Shown in pieces: positions 1 to 7,208 of a DNA stretch of 18,250 bases. The notes below the pieces were generated by a model that ran no database searches, was not told where the DNA came from, and worked only from the letters and a program-made list of their open reading frames with translations. Location: the NCBI GenBank assembly GCA_945971755.1, contig CAMFPJ010000015.1:1-18250 (forward strand). The letters run 5' to 3'. Within the stretch, counting starts at the first letter, position 1. Each line of letters starts with the position of its first letter. A program made the translations under genes and the position numbers. The stretch comes from an uncultured Clostridia bacterium. Its GTDB lineage: Bacteria > Bacillota > Clostridia > Oscillospirales > Acutalibacteraceae.

Positions 1-431
1 ATTATTACTACAGTAATATCCAACCTGATGAAATCACGGTGCATTTCAAAGACGGTACTTCATTTACAGGTACTTTGGAAGAATTGTGTGAACAATACGG
101 ATATTATCCGGAGATTAACGTAAATCAGAATTACGAAAACCGCTGGACAGCCGGCAATACTTATGAAGTAGAAGTTTGTTTTTTGGGGCATAATGGTTCA
201 TTTTATGTTACAGTTTTAGAAAAACAATGCGACTTAAACGGTGACGGTGAGGTTAACGTAAATGATTATACGATGCTTAAAAATTATGTTATGTGCAGTA
301 TAGAAATGACAGAAACACAAAAACTGTTAGCTGACGTTAACGGCGACGGTACAGTAGATGCATTCGATGTAATTCAGCTTGATCTTTACTTAAACGGTGT
401 TGTTGATGCCGAAGGAAACAGAATAGCATAA
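1..431 (+). CDS. Dockerin-containing secreted protein, C-terminal fragment (5' end outside window)
   Basis: The reading frame is already open at base 3, so the gene begins upstream of the window and an internal GTG at 39 should not be read as its start. The visible 142 residues hold two parts. The first (about bases 3-225) is a small probable beta-sandwich module with the pattern ITVHFKDGTS...RWTAGNTYEVEV...FYVTVL, like Ig-like or linker modules found in Ruminococcus extracellular proteins. The second is a type I dockerin with two calcium-binding loops of the D-x-N-x-D-G form: DLNGDGEVNVND at bases 231-266 and DVNGDGTVDAFD at 333-368, each followed by a helix. Dockerins bind cohesins on scaffoldins and recruit the carrier protein to a cellulosome or cell surface. 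The catalytic or binding domains that would define the function are not visible. The dockerin call is firm; the upstream module is not identified with a named family. Confidence 0.9.
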   Translation, partial: YYYSNIQPDEITVHFKDGTSFTGTLEELCEQYGYYPEINVNQNYENRWTAGNTYEVEVCFLGHNGSFYVTVLEKQCDLNGDGEVNVNDYTMLKNYVMCSIEMTETQKLLADVNGDGTVDAFDVIQLDLYLNGVVDAEGNRIA

Positions 432-444
432 CACAGCAAAGAAA

Positions 445-475
445 ATCCCCGTAGTAAACTACGGGGATAATTTTT
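445..475. terminator. Bidirectional intrinsic terminator between the dockerin gene and mtaB
   Basis: A perfect 10-bp stem (445-454 with 459-468, core CCCCGTAG/CTACGGGG) closes a TAAA loop. On the plus strand it is followed within two bases by TTTTT (471-475); on the minus strand it is followed by TTTCTTT. It lies 14 bases after the dockerin stop and about 40 bases past the minus-strand mtaB stop, so it plausibly ends both convergent transcripts. Confidence 0.88.
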
Positions 476-508
476 AATATGAAATTTGTAGGGGGCTTTC
501 TCCTGCCG

Positions 509-1795
509 TTACTGTATCTCGCCGAAACAAAATTCTTTGTCTGAATTTGTGATTTTTACATTTACAATAGAACCGATTTCGGCTGTACCCTTAAATTTTA
601 CTGGAGTGTAGTTTTCAGTGTAGCCAAAAAGATAATCATCTTTCTGTTTACCTTCAACTAATACATTAAGTGTTTTTCCAATTTGATTTTTAAGAAATTC
701 TGCTCTAATTTTTTCAGCAGTTTCACTTAAAATTCTAACTCTTTCTGCCTTTACACTTCGGTCAATTTGTCCGTCCATTTTGTCGGCTACTGTGCCACTT
801 CTGCGAGAGTAGGGGAAAATATGTATTTTCTCAAAGCCAATTTTCTCAGCGAATTTTCTTGAAATTTCAAAATCTTCGTCTGACTCCTGTGGGAAGCCTA
901 CCATAATGTCAGTTGTAAGAGTGGTGTCATTAAAGTTTTCACGAAGCTTTATGCACAAATGCTCATATTCCTTTGCTGTGTAGTGCCTGTGCATATTTTT
1001 AAGGGTTTTGTCGCATCCACTTTGAAGCGAAATGTGAAACTGTGGGCAAAGCTTATGGCATTTTGCCAGCTTTTCTAGTAACTCATCAGTAAGGTGGTCT
1101 GGCTCTAAAGAACCAAGTCTAATTCGCTTGATTTTCTCATTTTCAGCAACTGCAAAAATAGCATCTGCAAGGTCTAAATCACTGTTTTTACCGTATGCTG
1201 AAAGGTTTATTCCAACAAGTACAATTTCTGCGTATCCGTTATTTGCCAAAAGCTCGGTTTCTCTCTTTATTTCATCAATCGGTTTTGAACGAACTCTGCC
1301 GCGAGCCTTTGGAATAATACAGTAAGAGCAAAATCTGTCGCAACCGTCCTCAATTTTAAGCGTTGCTCTTGTTCGCTCTTCAAAATTTGTAATACCAGAG
1401 CTTACAAGGCTTTCACCCTTTTCGTGTTGTTCTAAATATAAAACTCTCGCATGTGAAATGAAGTATTCATTAAGTGCCGGAATAAGCAGTTTGTTGTTTT
1501 TGTTGCCGAGAACAATGTCTGCCTCAATGAGTTTTTCTGCCATTTCGGGAAAAGACTGCGGCATACAGCCTGTCAGCACAACAACGGAATTAGGATAATT
1601 CTTTTTGTAATGTCGAACGCTCTGTCTTGTCTTTCTGTCACTCTCGCTTGTAACCGTGCAGGAGTTAATAACAAAAATGTCTGCTTCATTCTCGTTTTCC
1701 GTTACAAGGTATCCGCTTTTCAGCGCCGCTTCACGCATTTCCTGCGTTTCATACTGATTGACTTTGCAACCGAGCGTATGGAAAAAAATCTTCAT
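509..1795 (-). CDS. mtaB: tRNA (N6-L-threonylcarbamoyladenosine(37)-C2)-methylthiotransferase MtaB
   Basis: Radical SAM methylthiotransferase that converts t6A37 to ms2t6A37 in ANN-decoding tRNAs, carrying two [4Fe-4S] clusters. The N-terminal UPF0004 domain starts with FFHTLGCKVNQYET, a signature that separates MtaB from MiaB and RimO, and supplies three cysteines (C10, C46, C77). The radical SAM motif GCDRFCSYC gives C152, C156 and C159, followed by IIPKARGRVRS. A TRAM-like RNA-binding domain occupies roughly residues 370-428. The length, 428 residues, is normal. I prefer the ATG at 1795 to the in-frame GTG at 1804: an AGGTGA ribosome-binding site ends just upstream of the ATG with good spacing, whereas that GTG lies inside it. 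The gene is monocistronic, divergent from the carboxypeptidase and convergent with the dockerin gene. Substrate assignment rests on family knowledge. Confidence 0.94.
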   Translation of the reverse strand: MKIFFHTLGCKVNQYETQEMREAALKSGYLVTENENEADIFVINSCTVTSESDRKTRQSVRHYKKNYPNSVVVLTGCMPQSFPEMAEKLIEADIVLGNKNNKLLIPALNEYFISHARVLYLEQHEKGESLVSSGITNFEERTRATLKIEDGCDRFCSYCIIPKARGRVRSKPIDEIKRETELLANNGYAEIVLVGINLSAYGKNSDLDLADAIFAVAENEKIKRIRLGSLEPDHLTDELLEKLAKCHKLCPQFHISLQSGCDKTLKNMHRHYTAKEYEHLCIKLRENFNDTTLTTDIMVGFPQESDEDFEISRKFAEKIGFEKIHIFPYSRRSGTVADKMDGQIDRSVKAERVRILSETAEKIRAEFLKNQIGKTLNVLVEGKQKDDYLFGYTENYTPVKFKGTAEIGSIVNVKITNSDKEFCFGEIQ

Positions 1796-1813
1796 AAATC
1801 TCACCTGAAACTT

Positions 1814-1822
1814 ATTTTAACA
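1814..1822 (-). promoter_or_regulatory. Probable extended -10 promoter element for mtaB
   Basis: On the minus strand this reads TGTTAAAAT, an extended -10 (TGn plus TAAAAT) 18 bases upstream of the chosen ATG. No good -35 is seen at the right distance (TATGAA), as is usual for extended -10 promoters. The same 10-mer ATGTTAAAAT recurs in the minus-strand promoter at 9100-9109. It overlaps the -35 box of the divergent promoter. Confidence 0.5.
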
Positions 1823-1846
1823 TATTTTCATTTTTTTTCATATACT
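1817..1846 (+). promoter_or_regulatory. Probable sigma-A promoter of the D-Ala-D-Ala carboxypeptidase gene
   Basis: TTAACA at 1817-1822 and TATACT at 1841-1846 are separated by 18 bases; each differs from consensus at one position. The start codon follows about 40 bases after the -10. The -35 shares bases with the mtaB extended -10 on the other strand. Confidence 0.55.
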
Positions 1847-1887
1847 ATTTGCCGATTTTCATATATTTTCTTTGGAGGGATATATAT

Positions 1888-3039
1888 ATGAAAAAATTAC
1901 TTTCTATAACTTTGTGTGTCTGTTTGTGCTTTATTTGCTCTTTTCCCGTATTTGCAGAGGAAGATAAAACGCTTGAAAATTCAATTTCGGCAAAATCTGC
2001 CGTGCTTATTGATTTGTCATCGGGAAACATTTTGTTTGCAAAGAATGAGAACGAACAGCTTCCGCCGGCGTCAATTACTAAAATTATGACTCTGTTGCTT
2101 GTTTTTGAGTCAATAGAGAACGGAACGCTTTCTCTTGATGAGCCTGTAACGGCAAGTACAAATGCGTCCAAAAAAGGCGGTTCGCAAATTTGGCTTAAAG
2201 AAAATGAAACAATGACCGTTCACGAACTTATTAAAGCCACCGCAATCGCAAGCGCCAATGACGCTTGCACGGCCCTTGGCGAGAAAATAGCAGGGGACGA
2301 AGACGCCTTTGTGGTTATGATGAACGAAAAAGCAAAAATGCTGGGTCTTAAAAACACTCATTTTGAAAATTGCTCGGGACTGGACGATACAGCAACCAAT
2401 CACTATTCGTCTGCGCTTGATATAGCAATAATGAGCCGTGAGCTTATGAAGCATGAAAAAGTAAAATCTTATACTACTGTTTGGATGGATAGTCTCAGAA
2501 ACGGTGCAACACAGCTTGTAAATACTAATAAACTTATAAGATTTTACAAAGGCGCAACAGGCCTTAAAACGGGAACTACCTCAAAGGCAGGATATTGCAT
2601 AAGCGCAACCGCCGAGAGAAACGGAGTTAAGCTTTGTGCAGTAATTCTCGGTTCTGATACAAGCGACCACCGCTTTGAAGATGCAAAAAAACTCTTGAAT
2701 TACGGATTTGCAAATTATTCTGTGTTTATCCCAAAAATTGACAATTCACTTATAACACCGGTAAGTGTTCTTTACGGAAAAACAAACGAAATAATTCCAA
2801 AAGTAATTCCGGCTAATGAAATTCTTTTAACAAAAGGAGCGGAAACCTCTGTTACACAAAGAGTTGACCTTTGCATTGACGTTGAAGCACCCGTAGAAAA
2901 AGGTCAGGTTCTCGGTTATATTTATTATGAGCTTGACGGAAAAACCGTTGCAACATCACAAATTGTTTGCGAAGAGGGCGTAGAACGCAAAACTTTTGGT
3001 TATATTCTACATTCTTTATGGTCTTGTTTCGCCGTTTAG
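1888..3039 (+). CDS. D-alanyl-D-alanine carboxypeptidase (PBP5/DacF-type, S11 family)
   Basis: Serine DD-carboxypeptidase that removes the terminal D-Ala from peptidoglycan pentapeptides, limiting cross-linking; it acts outside the membrane. The 383-residue product starts with a signal peptide (MKK, hydrophobic core to about residue 20, probable cleavage after VFA at 23). All three catalytic motifs are present and correctly spaced: SITK with nucleophile S62 and K65, SAN at 122-124, and KTG at 227-229. A PBP5-C-like beta domain follows at about 270-365, and the protein ends in a short hydrophobic tail that may act as the membrane anchor seen in this family. Start choice: ATG at 1888 with GGAGG at 1874-1878; the open frame further upstream lacks a ribosome-binding site. 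It is close to DacF proteins, but a sporulation role cannot be read from this context. No terminator is seen before pgi, which has its own promoter. Confidence 0.93.
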   Translation: MKKLLSITLCVCLCFICSFPVFAEEDKTLENSISAKSAVLIDLSSGNILFAKNENEQLPPASITKIMTLLLVFESIENGTLSLDEPVTASTNASKKGGSQIWLKENETMTVHELIKATAIASANDACTALGEKIAGDEDAFVVMMNEKAKMLGLKNTHFENCSGLDDTATNHYSSALDIAIMSRELMKHEKVKSYTTVWMDSLRNGATQLVNTNKLIRFYKGATGLKTGTTSKAGYCISATAERNGVKLCAVILGSDTSDHRFEDAKKLLNYGFANYSVFIPKIDNSLITPVSVLYGKTNEIIPKVIPANEILLTKGAETSVTQRVDLCIDVEAPVEKGQVLGYIYYELDGKTVATSQIVCEEGVERKTFGYILHSLWSCFAV

Positions 3040-3069
3040 AAAGAATTTATAAAAAGTTTTGATTTTGTA

Positions 3070-3098
3070 TTGAAAAAACAGTCGGTTTAGGGTAAAAT
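3070..3098 (+). promoter_or_regulatory. Sigma-A promoter of pgi
   Basis: TTGAAA at 3070-3075 and TAAAAT at 3093-3098 have an ideal 17-base spacer. The ATG of pgi lies 41 bases after the -10, giving a leader of roughly 35 bases that includes the GGAGGA ribosome-binding site at 3127-3132. Confidence 0.75.
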
Positions 3099-3139
3099 AT
3101 ATCCAATGAATTATTTAATTCAATTTGGAGGAACATTAA

Positions 3140-4480
3140 ATGGCGTTAACACTTAATGACAAATATGTTAAAGGATTTGTCAGTGCAGAAGAAATTGCCT
3201 CTCTTGAAGGTGCAGTTCTTGATGCACATAACAAAATTGTAAACAAAAACGGAGCAGGTAATGACTTTTTAGGCTGGGTTGACTTACCTGTTAATTATGA
3301 TAAAGACGAATTTGAGAGAATCAAAAAAGCAGCCGCTAAAATTAAGAGCGACTCAAAGGCTTTGGTAGTTATCGGCATCGGCGGCAGTTACTTGGGCGCA
3401 CGTGCTGCTGTTGAATTTTGTAAATCACAGAATTACAACCTTATCGGTAAAGACACTCCGAACATTTATTTCAGCGGTAACTCAATCAGCGGAAATTCAC
3501 TTGCAGAACTCGTTGATTTAGTTAAGGACACTGACTTCTCGGTTAATGTTATTTCAAAATCAGGCACTACAACAGAGCCGGCAATCGCTTTCCGTATTTT
3601 CCGCGAGCTTCTTGTTGAAAAATACGGTGAAAAAGAAGCAGCCGGCAGAATTTACGTTACAACAGACAAGTGCAAAGGCACTCTTAAAGAACTTTCTGAC
3701 GAAATGGGCTATGAAACATTCGTTGTTCCCGATGATGTAGGCGGCAGATATTCGGTTCTCACAGCGGTCGGCCTTTTACCCATTGCCGTTGCAGGAATTG
3801 ATATTGACAAAATGATGCAGGGTGCACAGGACGCAAGAGAAAAATATTCAGTTTGCGACCTTCAGAAGAACGATTGTTATAAATACGCCGCTATCCGTAA
3901 CTGCCTTTATAACAAGGGCAAGTCAGTTGAGCTTATGGTAGCTTACGAGCCTGATTTTACAATGATGAACGAATGGTTCAAACAGCTTTTCGGTGAGTCA
4001 GAGGGTAAAGACGGCAAGGGGCTTTTCCCCGCATCTGTTGTTTGCTCAACCGACCTTCACTCGATGGGTCAGTATATTCAGGACGGAGAAAGACTTTTAT
4101 TTGAAACTTCGGTTGTATTCAAAGAGCCAAAGCACAGTGTTACAATTAAAGAGGACGAGCGCAACGCAGACGGCCTTAACTTCCTTGCAGGCAAAACAAT
4201 GGATTTTGTTAACCGTAAGGCTTATGAAGGCACACTTTTAGCTCACGTTGACGGCGGAGTTCCCAACATTTGCATTGAGCTTGACAGAATGGACGAATAC
4301 AATTTCGGTTATCTTGTTTACTTCTTTGAGAAGGCTTGCGCAATTTCAGGCTACATTCTCGGTGTAAACCCGTTTAATCAGCCCGGCGTTGAAAGTTACA
4401 AGAAAAATATGTTTGCTCTTCTCGGTAAACCCGGTTATGAAGCACAGCAGGCAGAGCTTCTCGCTCGGCTCGGCGAATGA
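3140..4480 (+). CDS. pgi: Glucose-6-phosphate isomerase
   Basis: Cytosolic glycolytic enzyme interconverting glucose 6-phosphate and fructose 6-phosphate. The 446-residue length matches the short Firmicutes form. Visible landmarks are the first SIS-domain phosphate-binding segment IGIGGSYLGARAA (about 78-90), the family signature SKSGTTTEPAIAFR (139-152), the GESEGKDGKG segment carrying the catalytic glutamate (285-294), H307 in DLHSMGQY, and the C-terminal lysine K420 in QPGVESYKK. Start: ATG with GGAGGA seven bases upstream. It has its own promoter; the 65 bases before the next gene contain a small hairpin but no clear terminator, so co-transcription with the P-loop gene is likely. Nothing is missing from the active site. 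Confidence 0.97.
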   Translation: MALTLNDKYVKGFVSAEEIASLEGAVLDAHNKIVNKNGAGNDFLGWVDLPVNYDKDEFERIKKAAAKIKSDSKALVVIGIGGSYLGARAAVEFCKSQNYNLIGKDTPNIYFSGNSISGNSLAELVDLVKDTDFSVNVISKSGTTTEPAIAFRIFRELLVEKYGEKEAAGRIYVTTDKCKGTLKELSDEMGYETFVVPDDVGGRYSVLTAVGLLPIAVAGIDIDKMMQGAQDAREKYSVCDLQKNDCYKYAAIRNCLYNKGKSVELMVAYEPDFTMMNEWFKQLFGESEGKDGKGLFPASVVCSTDLHSMGQYIQDGERLLFETSVVFKEPKHSVTIKEDERNADGLNFLAGKTMDFVNRKAYEGTLLAHVDGGVPNICIELDRMDEYNFGYLVYFFEKACAISGYILGVNPFNQPGVESYKKNMFALLGKPGYEAQQAELLARLGE

Positions 4481-4496
4481 TTTTTTTGGCATTTGC

Positions 4497-4512
4497 CCGC
4501 TAGCAATAGCGG
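4497..4512. other. Small hairpin with GCAA (GNRA-type) loop in the pgi to P-loop gene gap
   Basis: A perfect 6-bp stem (CCGCTA/TAGCGG) closes a GCAA tetraloop, a stable GNRA class. There is no T tract after it, so it is not a standard terminator. It is followed by TATAAT-like sequence (4513-4518 and 4524-4529) with no matching -35. Transcript processing or stabilisation is possible; function unknown. Confidence 0.45.
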
Positions 4513-4545
4513 TATAATAAATATATAATAGGAGGAGATAATATT

Positions 4546-4968
4546 ATGATATCTCTTATTATCGGACACAAAGGAACAGGTAAAACAAAGATTCTCGTTG
4601 ACAAGGTTAATGACGCAGTTCATAACTCAAACGGTAATGTTGTTTGCGTTGAAAAAGAAACAAAGCTTACTTACGACGTAAATTACCGTGCAAGACTTAT
4701 TGCAACTGATACATTCTCAGTAACGGGTTATGATGCTTTCTACGGTTTCCTCAGCGGTATTTGTGCAGGCGACCACGACATTACGGACCTCTTTGTTGAT
4801 GCAACTTTCAGAATTGCCGCAAACCGTGACGGTTCGGCACTTTTAGAGTTCCTTAAGAAAGTAGCAACACTTTCCGAAATTTCTGACACTCAGTTTACAT
4901 TTACAATTTCTGCTGACGAGGAAGCTCTTCCTGCAGAGCTTTTTGAATTCTGCAACAGAATTAACTGA
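4546..4968 (+). CDS. Small conserved P-loop NTPase-like protein (uncharacterised)
   Basis: A 140-residue protein with a Walker A motif at its extreme N terminus (GHKGTGKT, residues 7-14) after a short beta strand (MISLII), and a hydrophobic strand ending in acid (DLFVD, 81-85) that could be a Walker B. A basic segment (KETKLTYDVNYRARL) and an acidic C-terminal half follow. It resembles small clostridial proteins often auto-named as ATPases or, misleadingly, PilT-like twitching-motility proteins; there is no PilT domain organisation here. A function is not known to me. The start has an excellent ribosome-binding site (AGGAGGA around 4530-4536). It sits after pgi without a strong promoter of its own and before the yceD-rpmF unit, and is closed by its own terminator at 4986-5012. 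Nucleotide binding is inferred from the motif. Confidence 0.8.
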   Translation: MISLIIGHKGTGKTKILVDKVNDAVHNSNGNVVCVEKETKLTYDVNYRARLIATDTFSVTGYDAFYGFLSGICAGDHDITDLFVDATFRIAANRDGSALLEFLKKVATLSEISDTQFTFTISADEEALPAELFEFCNRIN

Positions 4969-4985
4969 AAAAGAATTTAGAGAAT

Positions 4986-5012
4986 GCGGTTGCCTTTTGG
5001 CAGCCGCTTTTT
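4986..5012 (+). terminator. Intrinsic terminator after the P-loop gene
   Basis: A 9-bp stem with one G-T wobble (GCGGTTGCC, 4986-4994, with GGCAGCCGC, 4999-5007) closes a TTTT loop and is followed directly by TTTTT. It ends the pgi/P-loop transcript 17 bases after the stop codon. Confidence 0.9.
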
Positions 5013-5039
5013 CTTGACTAAAAAAATGCAAATTAGTTA

Positions 5040-5068
5040 TTGACAAATCGTGAATATAAATATATAAT
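5040..5068 (+). promoter_or_regulatory. Consensus sigma-A promoter of the yceD-rpmF operon
   Basis: Perfect TTGACA (5040-5045) and perfect TATAAT (5063-5068) with a 17-base spacer, the best promoter in the window. It fits a highly expressed ribosomal-protein transcript. The yceD ATG lies 25 bases after the -10. Confidence 0.88.
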
Positions 5069-5093
5069 ATTTTAGCGTCACAAGGAGCGAATT

Positions 5094-5585
5094 ATGCAAG
5101 TTTCATTAGAACAGATTTTTAATATCCCGGGAAGCAGCAGGGAATTTAATTATTCCTTCACTCCCGAATACTCACTATCTGATGACTTTTGTCTTACTTC
5201 ACCCATCAGTTTTAAGGGCAGGGTAGTTAACACTGCCGGAATTGTCACTCTTGACGGACAGGCTGAATTTACGGCGGCGGTAATGTGCAGTCGCTGTGCG
5301 GAGGAGTTTCAAAAAGCTTTCAAGGTTTCGGTTCAGCACACGCTCGTTTTTGAACTTAATGATGAAGACAATGACGAGTTTATCCTTGTTGAAAATAAGG
5401 AACTTGACCTTGATGCACTAATTTGCGAAGATACAGTTCTTTCACTTCCGTTTACATTTCTTTGTAAGGAAGATTGTAAAGGAATTTGTTCACAGTGCGG
5501 CAAAAATCTAAACGAAGGGGCATGCGGCTGTAAAAAACCGATTGATCCCCGTATGGCAGCTCTTTTAGACCTGCTTGACGATTAG
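5094..5585 (+). CDS. yceD: YceD family (DUF177) protein
   Basis: A 163-residue DUF177 protein, the family encoded directly upstream of ribosomal protein L32 in most bacteria and linked genetically to 23S rRNA accumulation; its molecular activity is not settled. The central part holds the conserved VMCSRCAEEF segment with a C-x2-C pair. The C-terminal part is the Firmicutes-type cysteine-rich tail (LCKEDCKGICSQCGKNLNEGACGCKK), which together with the first pair could bind zinc; this is inference. The protein ends in the usual DPRMAALLDLL segment. Start: ATG with AAGGAG at 5082-5087. It is 36 bases upstream of rpmF, under a consensus promoter. Length and motif order are normal for the family. 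Confidence 0.9.
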   Translation: MQVSLEQIFNIPGSSREFNYSFTPEYSLSDDFCLTSPISFKGRVVNTAGIVTLDGQAEFTAAVMCSRCAEEFQKAFKVSVQHTLVFELNDEDNDEFILVENKELDLDALICEDTVLSLPFTFLCKEDCKGICSQCGKNLNEGACGCKKPIDPRMAALLDLLDD

Positions 5586-5621
5586 TTAATAATTTTTAAT
5601 TTTTATAAGGAGGTGCTGAAA

Positions 5622-5810
5622 ATGGCAGTACCGAAGAGAAGAGTTTCAAAAGCAAGAAGAGACAAGAGACGTTCAAACGTTTGGAAGATGAATGCTCCGG
5701 AGCTTGTTAAGTGCCCGGATTGCGGCGCTTATAAAAGACCTCACAGAGTATGCGGCGAATGCGGCAAATACAAAGGCAGACAGATCGTTGCTCTTAAAGA
5801 AGAGGCTTAA
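5622..5810 (+). CDS. rpmF: 50S ribosomal protein L32
   Basis: Structural protein of the large ribosomal subunit, 62 residues. The N terminus MAVPKRRVSKARRDKRRS is the family hallmark. A zinc ribbon of the four-cysteine type is present: CPDCG and CGECG, so this is the zinc-binding (C+) paralogue rather than the zinc-independent form. I start it at the ATG at 5622 (AAGGAGG at 5607-5613) rather than the in-frame GTG at 5613, which lies inside the ribosome-binding site and would add MLK. It follows yceD, as in many bacteria, but plsX and fabH, which often follow rpmF, are not here; a DUF512-der pair follows instead. Confidence 0.96.
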   Translation: MAVPKRRVSKARRDKRRSNVWKMNAPELVKCPDCGAYKRPHRVCGECGKYKGRQIVALKEEA

Positions 5811-5831
5811 TTTTCTTTCGAATTAAGAAAA
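5806..5831 (+). promoter_or_regulatory. Alternative hairpins abutting the rpmF terminator
   Basis: Two mutually exclusive 7-bp perfect inverted repeats lie just before the terminator: CTTAATT (5806-5812) with AATTAAG (5821-5827), which covers the rpmF stop, and TTTTCTT (5811-5817) with AAGAAAA (5825-5831). The second would occupy the first four bases of the terminator stem. They are seen directly; any regulatory role is inference. Confidence 0.35.
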
Positions 5832-5863
5832 GGCGGAGAGGTAAATTCTTCCCCGCCTTTTAG
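5828..5863 (+). terminator. Probable partial intrinsic terminator between rpmF and the DUF512 gene
   Basis: A 9-bp perfect outer stem (AAAAGGCGG, 5828-5836, with CCGCCTTTT, 5853-5861) extends inward, after one mismatch, to a TAAATT loop. The descending arm supplies the only T run (TTTT), followed by AG, so termination is probably incomplete. Only 25 bases separate it from the next start codon. Confidence 0.75.
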
Positions 5864-5888
5864 TCGTGTCCGGAAATGAGGTGATATT

Positions 5889-7208
5889 TTGTCGGTTAAA
5901 ATAAGAAACGTTAAGCGTTTTTCAAAATGTGCTGTTTCGGGTGTGTGCGCAGGTGATGAGCTTATATCCGTTGACGGCAACGAAATAATGGACGTTCTTG
6001 ACTATGATTTTTATATGATGGGCGACAAGGTCACTCTTGAGATTTTGCACAAAGGCAAGGTAAAAACGGTAAAAACCACAAAGGAAAAATGCGGACTCGA
6101 GTTTGAAACATATCTTATGGATGCTCAGCAAGGGTGCAGAAACAAATGTATTTTCTGCTTTATTGACCAGCTTCCTAAGGGGATGCGAAAAACTCTTTAT
6201 TTCAAAGATGACGACTCGCGTCTTTCATTCCTTTTCGGCAATTATATCACTCTGACAAATATTTCCGAACATGAAATTGAGCGAATAATTAAAATGCATA
6301 TAAGCCCCGTAAACATTTCCGTTCATACAATGAACCCACAACTGCGAGTTAAAATGATGAAAAACCCGCACGCAGGGGAGAGCTTGCAAATTATTAAACG
6401 GTTTGCGGACGCAGGTATTAAAATGAATACACAACTTGTGCTTTGCCCGGGATATAACGACGGCGACGAACTTTTGTATTCACTTACAGAACTTTCTAAA
6501 ATGTATCCGTCAGTTGTAAGTATTGCCGCAGTGCCGGTAGGACTTACAAAATACAGAGACGGTCTTCCGGAACTTACTCCGTTTACACCTGAAACCGCAA
6601 GCAATGTTATTGATATTATGGAACACTTCGGTGACGAGTTTAAGAAAAAACACGGCACACGCCTGTGTTTCCCTGCGGACGAATTCTACTTAAAATCAGG
6701 AAGACCGTTACCTCCCGATGACTTTTATGAAGACTATCCGCAAATCGAAAACGGCGTTGGAATGTGGACTTCTTTCAAAACCGAATTTTTAGATTATTTT
6801 GACAATTTCGATAAATCACTTTGTCCGGAGACACCAAAAACCGTGTCAATCGCAACAGGTATGGCTGCTTTTCCATTAATGCAGGAATTTGCGGAAAAAT
6901 TACAGGAAACAATTCCTGAGATTAAAGTGAACGTTTACGGTATCCGTAATGAGTTTTTCGGAGAAAGTATTACTGTTACGGGGCTGATTACGGGCAAAGA
7001 CTTAATCAATCAACTTAAAAACAAAGAATTGGGAAGCATGCTTCTTATATCTTCAAATATGATAATCGGGTCTTATCAGGAGGAAAGTGAAAATATTTTC
7101 CTCGATGATGTAACATTAACTCAGGCAAAAGAAGAACTTAATGTAAATATAATTCCCGTTACGGAAAATGTGTCCGAAACGGTACAGAAAATATTGGAGG
7201 TGGAATGA
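5889..7208 (+). CDS. DUF512 family radical SAM protein with N-terminal PDZ-like domain
   Basis: A 439-residue putative Fe-S oxidoreductase of unknown reaction. Order of parts: a PDZ-like segment (about 1-65, GVCAGDELISVDGNEI), a radical SAM core whose cluster motif is CRNKCIFC (C83, C87, C90, with an F-C-F context), then the DUF512 domain over the C-terminal half, including the CFPADEFYLKSGRPLPP segment (about 257-273). I start it at TTG 5889: GAGGTGA at 5878-5884 has proper spacing and no ATG is available before the conserved PDZ start. It ends inside an ATGATG shared with der, so the two are translationally coupled; this pairing is common in Clostridia and points to ribosome or translation-related work, but no substrate is known to me. 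No promoter fits between the rpmF terminator and this start. Confidence 0.9.
   Translation: MSVKIRNVKRFSKCAVSGVCAGDELISVDGNEIMDVLDYDFYMMGDKVTLEILHKGKVKTVKTTKEKCGLEFETYLMDAQQGCRNKCIFCFIDQLPKGMRKTLYFKDDDSRLSFLFGNYITLTNISEHEIERIIKMHISPVNISVHTMNPQLRVKMMKNPHAGESLQIIKRFADAGIKMNTQLVLCPGYNDGDELLYSLTELSKMYPSVVSIAAVPVGLTKYRDGLPELTPFTPETASNVIDIMEHFGDEFKKKHGTRLCFPADEFYLKSGRPLPPDDFYEDYPQIENGVGMWTSFKTEFLDYFDNFDKSLCPETPKTVSIATGMAAFPLMQEFAEKLQETIPEIKVNVYGIRNEFFGESITVTGLITGKDLINQLKNKELGSMLLISSNMIIGSYQEESENIFLDDVTLTQAKEELNVNIIPVTENVSETVQKILEVE

Noticed and set aside
39..431. Stand-alone small dockerin protein starting at GTG 39
   Set aside because: The frame is open to the window edge and there is no ribosome-binding site before 39, so this is the tail of a larger protein.
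1845..2171. Minus-strand open frame spanning the mtaB/carboxypeptidase gap
   Set aside because: It overlaps the signal-peptide and SITK region of the carboxypeptidase and has no supporting ribosome-binding site or recognisable protein features.
4497..4512. Hairpin after pgi as an intrinsic terminator
   Set aside because: Short 6-bp stem without a following T tract; listed only as a structure.
4513..4529. TATAAT-like boxes ahead of the P-loop gene as a promoter
   Set aside because: Two perfect or near-perfect -10 strings exist, but no -35 is found 16-18 bases upstream and no extended TGn; the second would put the transcript start inside the ribosome-binding site. Left as possible but unsupported.
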